From NCBI GenBank assembly GCA_963801715.1, contig CAWDGB010000008.1:1-64000 (forward strand): a stretch of DNA of 64,000 nt, written 5' to 3'. Numbering within the stretch: position 1 is the first letter of the stretch; the number at the start of each line of letters is the position of its first letter. The translations under genes were made by a program, and so were the position numbers. The stretch is from CAVVJA01 sp963801715. Its GTDB lineage: Bacteria; Actinomycetota; Actinomycetes; Mycobacteriales; Jatrophihabitantaceae. Positions 61,044 to 64,000 of the stretch are shown here, in pieces. The notes under the pieces were generated by a model. The model had not been told where the DNA came from and did no database searches. It saw only the letters and a program-made list of their open reading frames with translations.

Positions 61044-62195
61044 TCAGCTCAACCACTCGCCGAGTACGTCGACCGCCTTGGCGATCTCCGCGGTGTCCCC
61101 GGCGTAAGACATCCGGATGAATCGCCCGCCGTTGACCGGGTCGAAGTCGATGCCCGGTACCACAGCAACCCCCACGTCACTCAGCAGCTTCGCGACCCAC
61201 GATTGGGAATCCTCGGTATATCGCGATACGTCCGCGTACAAGTAGAACGCACCGTCGGCCGGCGCGATCTTGTCTATTCCGACGTCGGGGAGCCGCGTGA
61301 GAAGCAGGTCACGGTTCTCGCGGTAGCGCCGGACGTTGTCGTCCAGCTCCCGATATGCCTCGAACGCCCGGACGGCCGCGTGCTGCGCGAGGGTAGGAGG
61401 ACAGAGCGCGAAGTTGCCGGCGAGCCGGTCCACGGAGTCGGCCAGCTCCGGGGGCATGAGCAGCCACCCCAGTCGCCAACCGGTCATCGAGTAGTACTTG
61501 GAGAAGGAGTTCACGACGATGCCGCGCCGGCTCGTCGCCCACGCGCAGCTGGGCGGTTGGGTGTAGCAGATTCCGTGGTAGATCTCGTCGCTGACGAGTC
61601 GCGTGCCGTGACCGTCGCACCAGCGCGCGATGGCGGCCAGCTCGTTCGGGGGCACCATCGACCCGGTCGGGTTGGCCGGACTCGCGAGAACGAGGCCAGC
61701 AGGCGCGGCATCGAGCGCATCGAGCATGCGAATCGTCGGTTGGAACCGCGTTTCCGGGCCGCAGGGCATGGGCAGCACCGTGCAGCCGAGCCCGGTCAGC
61801 ATGTTCCGGTACGCCGGGTATCCCGGCTGCGCGACGACGACAACGTCGCCGGGCTCGAACGCCGCTAGAAATGCGAGTAGGAACGCGCCCGACGAGCCGG
61901 TGGCTACCGCCACATCGCCGGCCTGCACGTCAATGGCGTAGGTGCGCCGATAATGCGCCGCGATGGCATCGCGCAGGACGGGTAGCCCCAGCGCTCCGGT
62001 ATAGCCAATGCGGTCTACGTCCAGCACCCGGTGCGCCTCGGCTCGCACGTGCGCCGGCGCCGGCGTCGACGGCTGGCCGGCAGTGAGGTCGTAAACCAGC
62101 AGGCCGGAAGTTCGGCGTTGCGCCACAGCCTCCAAGATCCGCATGACGTAGAACGGCGGCACCTGACCGCGCGCCGACACCCCCATAACGCTCAT
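61044..62195 (-). CDS. Pyridoxal-phosphate aminotransferase, class I
   Basis: A 383-residue fold-type I aminotransferase: LTAGQPSTPAPAHV, IGYTGALGLPVLRDAIAAHY, ASPANPTGSMVPP, VSDEIYHGICY and the PLP Lys in NSFSKYYSMTGWRLGWLLMP. It resembles aspartate/alanine-type transaminases; the donor and acceptor are not determinable. It ends near rsgA convergently, with the DUF2087 gene upstream on the same strand. Confidence 0.92.
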   Translation of the reverse strand: MSVMGVSARGQVPPFYVMRILEAVAQRRTSGLLVYDLTAGQPSTPAPAHVRAEAHRVLDVDRIGYTGALGLPVLRDAIAAHYRRTYAIDVQAGDVAVATGSSGAFLLAFLAAFEPGDVVVVAQPGYPAYRNMLTGLGCTVLPMPCGPETRFQPTIRMLDALDAAPAGLVLASPANPTGSMVPPNELAAIARWCDGHGTRLVSDEIYHGICYTQPPSCAWATSRRGIVVNSFSKYYSMTGWRLGWLLMPPELADSVDRLAGNFALCPPTLAQHAAVRAFEAYRELDDNVRRYRENRDLLLTRLPDVGIDKIAPADGAFYLYADVSRYTEDSQSWVAKLLSDVGVAVVPGIDFDPVNGGRFIRMSYAGDTAEIAKAVDVLGEWLS

Positions 62196-62230
62196 CGCGC
62201 ACCTGCCCCCCCTTCACGCTTGCTCCACGT

Positions 62231-62797
62231 TCACTCGCTCACGTCGACCCAACCGCCGGTGCGCCAGTACTCCCCCTTCTCCCGGCTGAGCAACCCTTCC
62301 TCGACCAGATAGCGACGTAGCGCCGCGACGTCCTCGTGCCAGTCTCGAAGCGTCGCGTTCACGCTCGACTCGTCGTAGCGCCGGCCGGGCTCGAAGGCGG
62401 AGGCCAGGTACTCCAGCACCATTCGTCGCTTACGTCCGGCCGCCGGAATCGCGATCAGCCGGCCGTCGCGAAGATACGCGCCGAGTACCCGGCTCGTCGC
62501 TGCGTCGACCGGGCCAAATGACGGCGCGGCGCGAGGCGGCGCCTCGGCGCGGACCGCGTCGGCGAAGGCCTGCTCACGCAGGATGAATTCGCCATCGGCC
62601 ACGGCGACAAGGCCGGCTTTCAGCAGCCGGGTCAGCGCCGCATTCGCTTCATCTTCGGGCAGCTGGGCCCGATCGGCGATCTCCGACGGGGTGCGCGCTC
62701 CCAGCGTGAGCGCAGCGACCACCCGCAGCCGACTCCGGGACGCGAGCTGACCGACAATCATGCGCGTCGTGAGCACGTCCGGGCCCGGTTCGCTCAC
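62231..62797 (-). CDS. ArsR-like HTH regulator with DUF2087 domain
   Basis: A 188-residue protein. The N-terminal winged HTH (RLRVVAALTLGARTPSEIAD, ALTRLLKAGLVAV) is joined to a C-terminal DUF2087 domain (DGRLIAIPAAGRKRRMVLEY, EDVAALRRYLVEEGLLSREK, ending YWRTGG). The ligand is unknown. It is divergent from hisN with 43 bases between and lies 35 bases upstream of the aminotransferase, with which it may be co-transcribed. Confidence 0.88.
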   Translation of the reverse strand: MSEPGPDVLTTRMIVGQLASRSRLRVVAALTLGARTPSEIADRAQLPEDEANAALTRLLKAGLVAVADGEFILREQAFADAVRAEAPPRAAPSFGPVDAATSRVLGAYLRDGRLIAIPAAGRKRRMVLEYLASAFEPGRRYDESSVNATLRDWHEDVAALRRYLVEEGLLSREKGEYWRTGGWVDVSE

Positions 62798-62840
62798 CCT
62801 CTGGACGTTAGCAGCGAGGAGGTGGCGCTACGGTTCGATC

Positions 62841-63638
62841 GTGGGCGCGTACCGGACGGACCTGGATCTTGCGGGTTCCCTGGCCGATATCGCGGACGGC
62901 GTCTCCCTCGCCCGATATCGCGCGAGTGACCTGCAGGTTGAGACCAAGCCCGACCTCACGCCGGTCAGCGACGCCGATCGGGCGGTAGAGCAGGCGCTGC
63001 GCGGCCAACTCGCGGACACGCGACCGGGCGACGCGGTCTGCGGTGAGGAATTCGGCGCGACCGGCGACGCGGCGCGCCAATGGGTGATCGATCCCATAGA
63101 CGGCACCAAGAACTACGTCCGCGGCGTGCCCGTGTGGGCCACGCTCATTGCGCTGCTCGATAACGGCGATCCAGTCGTCGGCGTGGTGTCAGCCCCGGCG
63201 CTCGGCCGCCGGTGGTGGGCGGCACGTGGTGAGGGCGCGTGGGTCAGCGAGATCGGTAACGAGGTACGCCGGCTTGGTGTGTCCGGCGTACGCGCTCTCG
63301 CCGATGCGAGCCTGTCGTACTCGTCGCTAGGCGGGTGGGGTGGACCCACGGAGCGCGCAGCGATCCTGACGTTGATCGACGAGGTGTGGCGCAGCCGGGC
63401 ATTCGGCGACTTCTGGTCGTACATGCTGGTGGCGGAGGGAGCGGTCGATCTGGCCGCGGAACCGGAGTTGTCATTGTGGGACATGGCCGCGCTGGCACCC
63501 ATTGTGGTGGAAGCCGGCGGCCGTTTCACCGGTCTCAACGGTCGTGACGGCGTCCACGAGGGCAGCGCCATCGCGAGCAATGGCCTGCTCCACCGTGCGG
63601 CCCTGGCCGTCATCGGCGCTTCGGCGCCGCAGAGCTGA
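62841..63638 (+). CDS. hisN: Histidinol-phosphatase, inositol monophosphatase type
   Basis: A 265-residue Mg-dependent phosphatase: Glu pair in CGEEFG, metal site WVIDPIDGTKNYVRGVPVWA, GDFWSYMLVAEGAVDLAAEP and LSLWDMAALAPIVVEAGG. The substitution pattern (GTKNYVRGVPVW) is that of actinobacterial HisN, the last-but-one enzyme of histidine synthesis. GTG 62841 is the likely start, with TACGGT at -10 distance and no SD (leaderless). Confidence 0.92.
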   Translation: MGAYRTDLDLAGSLADIADGVSLARYRASDLQVETKPDLTPVSDADRAVEQALRGQLADTRPGDAVCGEEFGATGDAARQWVIDPIDGTKNYVRGVPVWATLIALLDNGDPVVGVVSAPALGRRWWAARGEGAWVSEIGNEVRRLGVSGVRALADASLSYSSLGGWGGPTERAAILTLIDEVWRSRAFGDFWSYMLVAEGAVDLAAEPELSLWDMAALAPIVVEAGGRFTGLNGRDGVHEGSAIASNGLLHRAALAVIGASAPQS

Positions 63639-63657
63639 CGGGCGCTATGCCGCAGCG

Positions 63658-64000
63658 TTAACGCTCCGCCTCCTCGACGACCTGCCACCCGGCCGCCGTC
63701 CAGTCGAGATAGACCCGCGCGTAGTCCTGATTTGCTCTGCTGCCGGTCGACGGGGCAGCACTCCCAGCCGACGCCGCGACTGGAGCTTCCTCTCTGATGA
63801 CGAGCTCCACGGCGTATTCAGCCTTCACCGGCAGAGATCCCCGGATGACGGCCGCGGACACGACCTGGATCCGGGCGCCTCGAATCGTGTCGCCCCGAGC
63901 ACGCATGGCGGTCAAGCTCTGGATGTAGCCCGCGCACGCGCGGCAGGTCGGCGCGCTTATTGCCGAGATCAGATACGGGTCGGTAGTGGCGAGTCCCCAA
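63658..64000 (-). CDS. DUF6318-like protein, N-terminus cut by the window end
   Basis: About 113 C-terminal residues are visible. The segment with two Cys (ISAPTCRACAGYIQSL) followed by GARIQVVSAAVI and the terminal YLDWTAAGWQVVEEAER resembles the DUF6318 domain of actinobacterial lipoproteins. An apparent in-frame ATG at 63912 is internal, because the frame stays open and family-like to the window edge. Function unknown. Convergent with hisN. Confidence 0.65.
   Translation of the reverse strand, partial: WGLATTDPYLISAISAPTCRACAGYIQSLTAMRARGDTIRGARIQVVSAAVIRGSLPVKAEYAVELVIREEAPVAASAGSAAPSTGSRANQDYARVYLDWTAAGWQVVEEAER

Noticed and set aside
1..64000. CRISPR array, prophage, insertion sequence or biosynthetic gene cluster
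   Set aside because: No spaced identical repeats, transposase, integrase, phage structural genes, or PKS/NRPS/RiPP core genes were seen; the LuxR regulator and exporters alone do not make a cluster.

Overview
The window is a high-GC actinobacterial chromosome segment. The assignment rests on several lineage markers: a multifunctional 2-oxoglutarate decarboxylase/dehydrogenase (kgd), a WhiB protein, a SigR/SigH sigma factor with a zinc anti-sigma factor, a nickel superoxide dismutase with its maturation protease, a mycothiol-type DinB protein, small actinobacterial families (DUF6104, DUF3052), and many leaderless or GTG starts. The order DAG kinase, whiB1, pdtaS, rsrA/rshA, sigR/sigH, ybaK, SRAP, aroA, rsgA (51-61 kb) recalls the Mycobacterium whiB1-sigH-aroA neighbourhood. 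The NiSOD and glucodextranase-like enzyme point away from Mycobacterium, towards a Frankia-like or other soil lineage. I saw no rRNA, tRNA, transposase, prophage or CRISPR array.

Layout. 0-10 kb: accessory genes (a 5'-truncated SDR with an altered catalytic Tyr, a large LuxR regulator, beta-carbonic anhydrase, two RibD/DHFR-fold proteins, an MDR oxidoreductase, a DUF899 protein, a secreted GH15 enzyme). 10.6-13.7 kb: a ureide operon with HIU hydrolase, OHCU decarboxylase, a 45-codon coupled ORF, and a urate/xanthine-type permease fused to a second, His-to-Tyr OHCU-like domain; a uricase C-terminal scar lies just upstream. 14-18.5 kb: a divergent MFS exporter/CGNR regulator pair, a secreted protein, and Lrp with azlCD. 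18.5-29.6 kb: MDR oxidoreductase, a broken YoaK-family gene, a PadR-ABC-FtsX operon, DUF2254, an LLM oxidoreductase, a lipoprotein, an orphan antitoxin-like small protein and an 8-oxoguanine-deaminase-like amidohydrolase. 29.6-39.4 kb: PdxR-LigD (PE-LIG), GNAT, OsmC, a frameshifted EAL-GAF gene and thioesterase, papain-like protease, DUF3052, ABC transporter, frameshifted lipoprotein. 39.5-47.9 kb: kgd, Gfo/Idh, DUF6104, a YczE/YczR pair and malic enzyme. 48-51 kb: sodX divergent from a tight sodN-phosphatase-anti-sigma-sigF operon. 51-64 kb: the conserved block above, ending with an aminotransferase, a DUF2087 regulator, hisN and a truncated DUF6318-like gene.

The most unusual signals are the permease-OHCU fusion with its nested small ORF and uricase scar, six genes that each need the same one-base forward shift, a NiSOD at the head of a sigF operon, a possible SigR-prime alternative start, and two copies of a dispersed palindrome placed downstream of stop codons.
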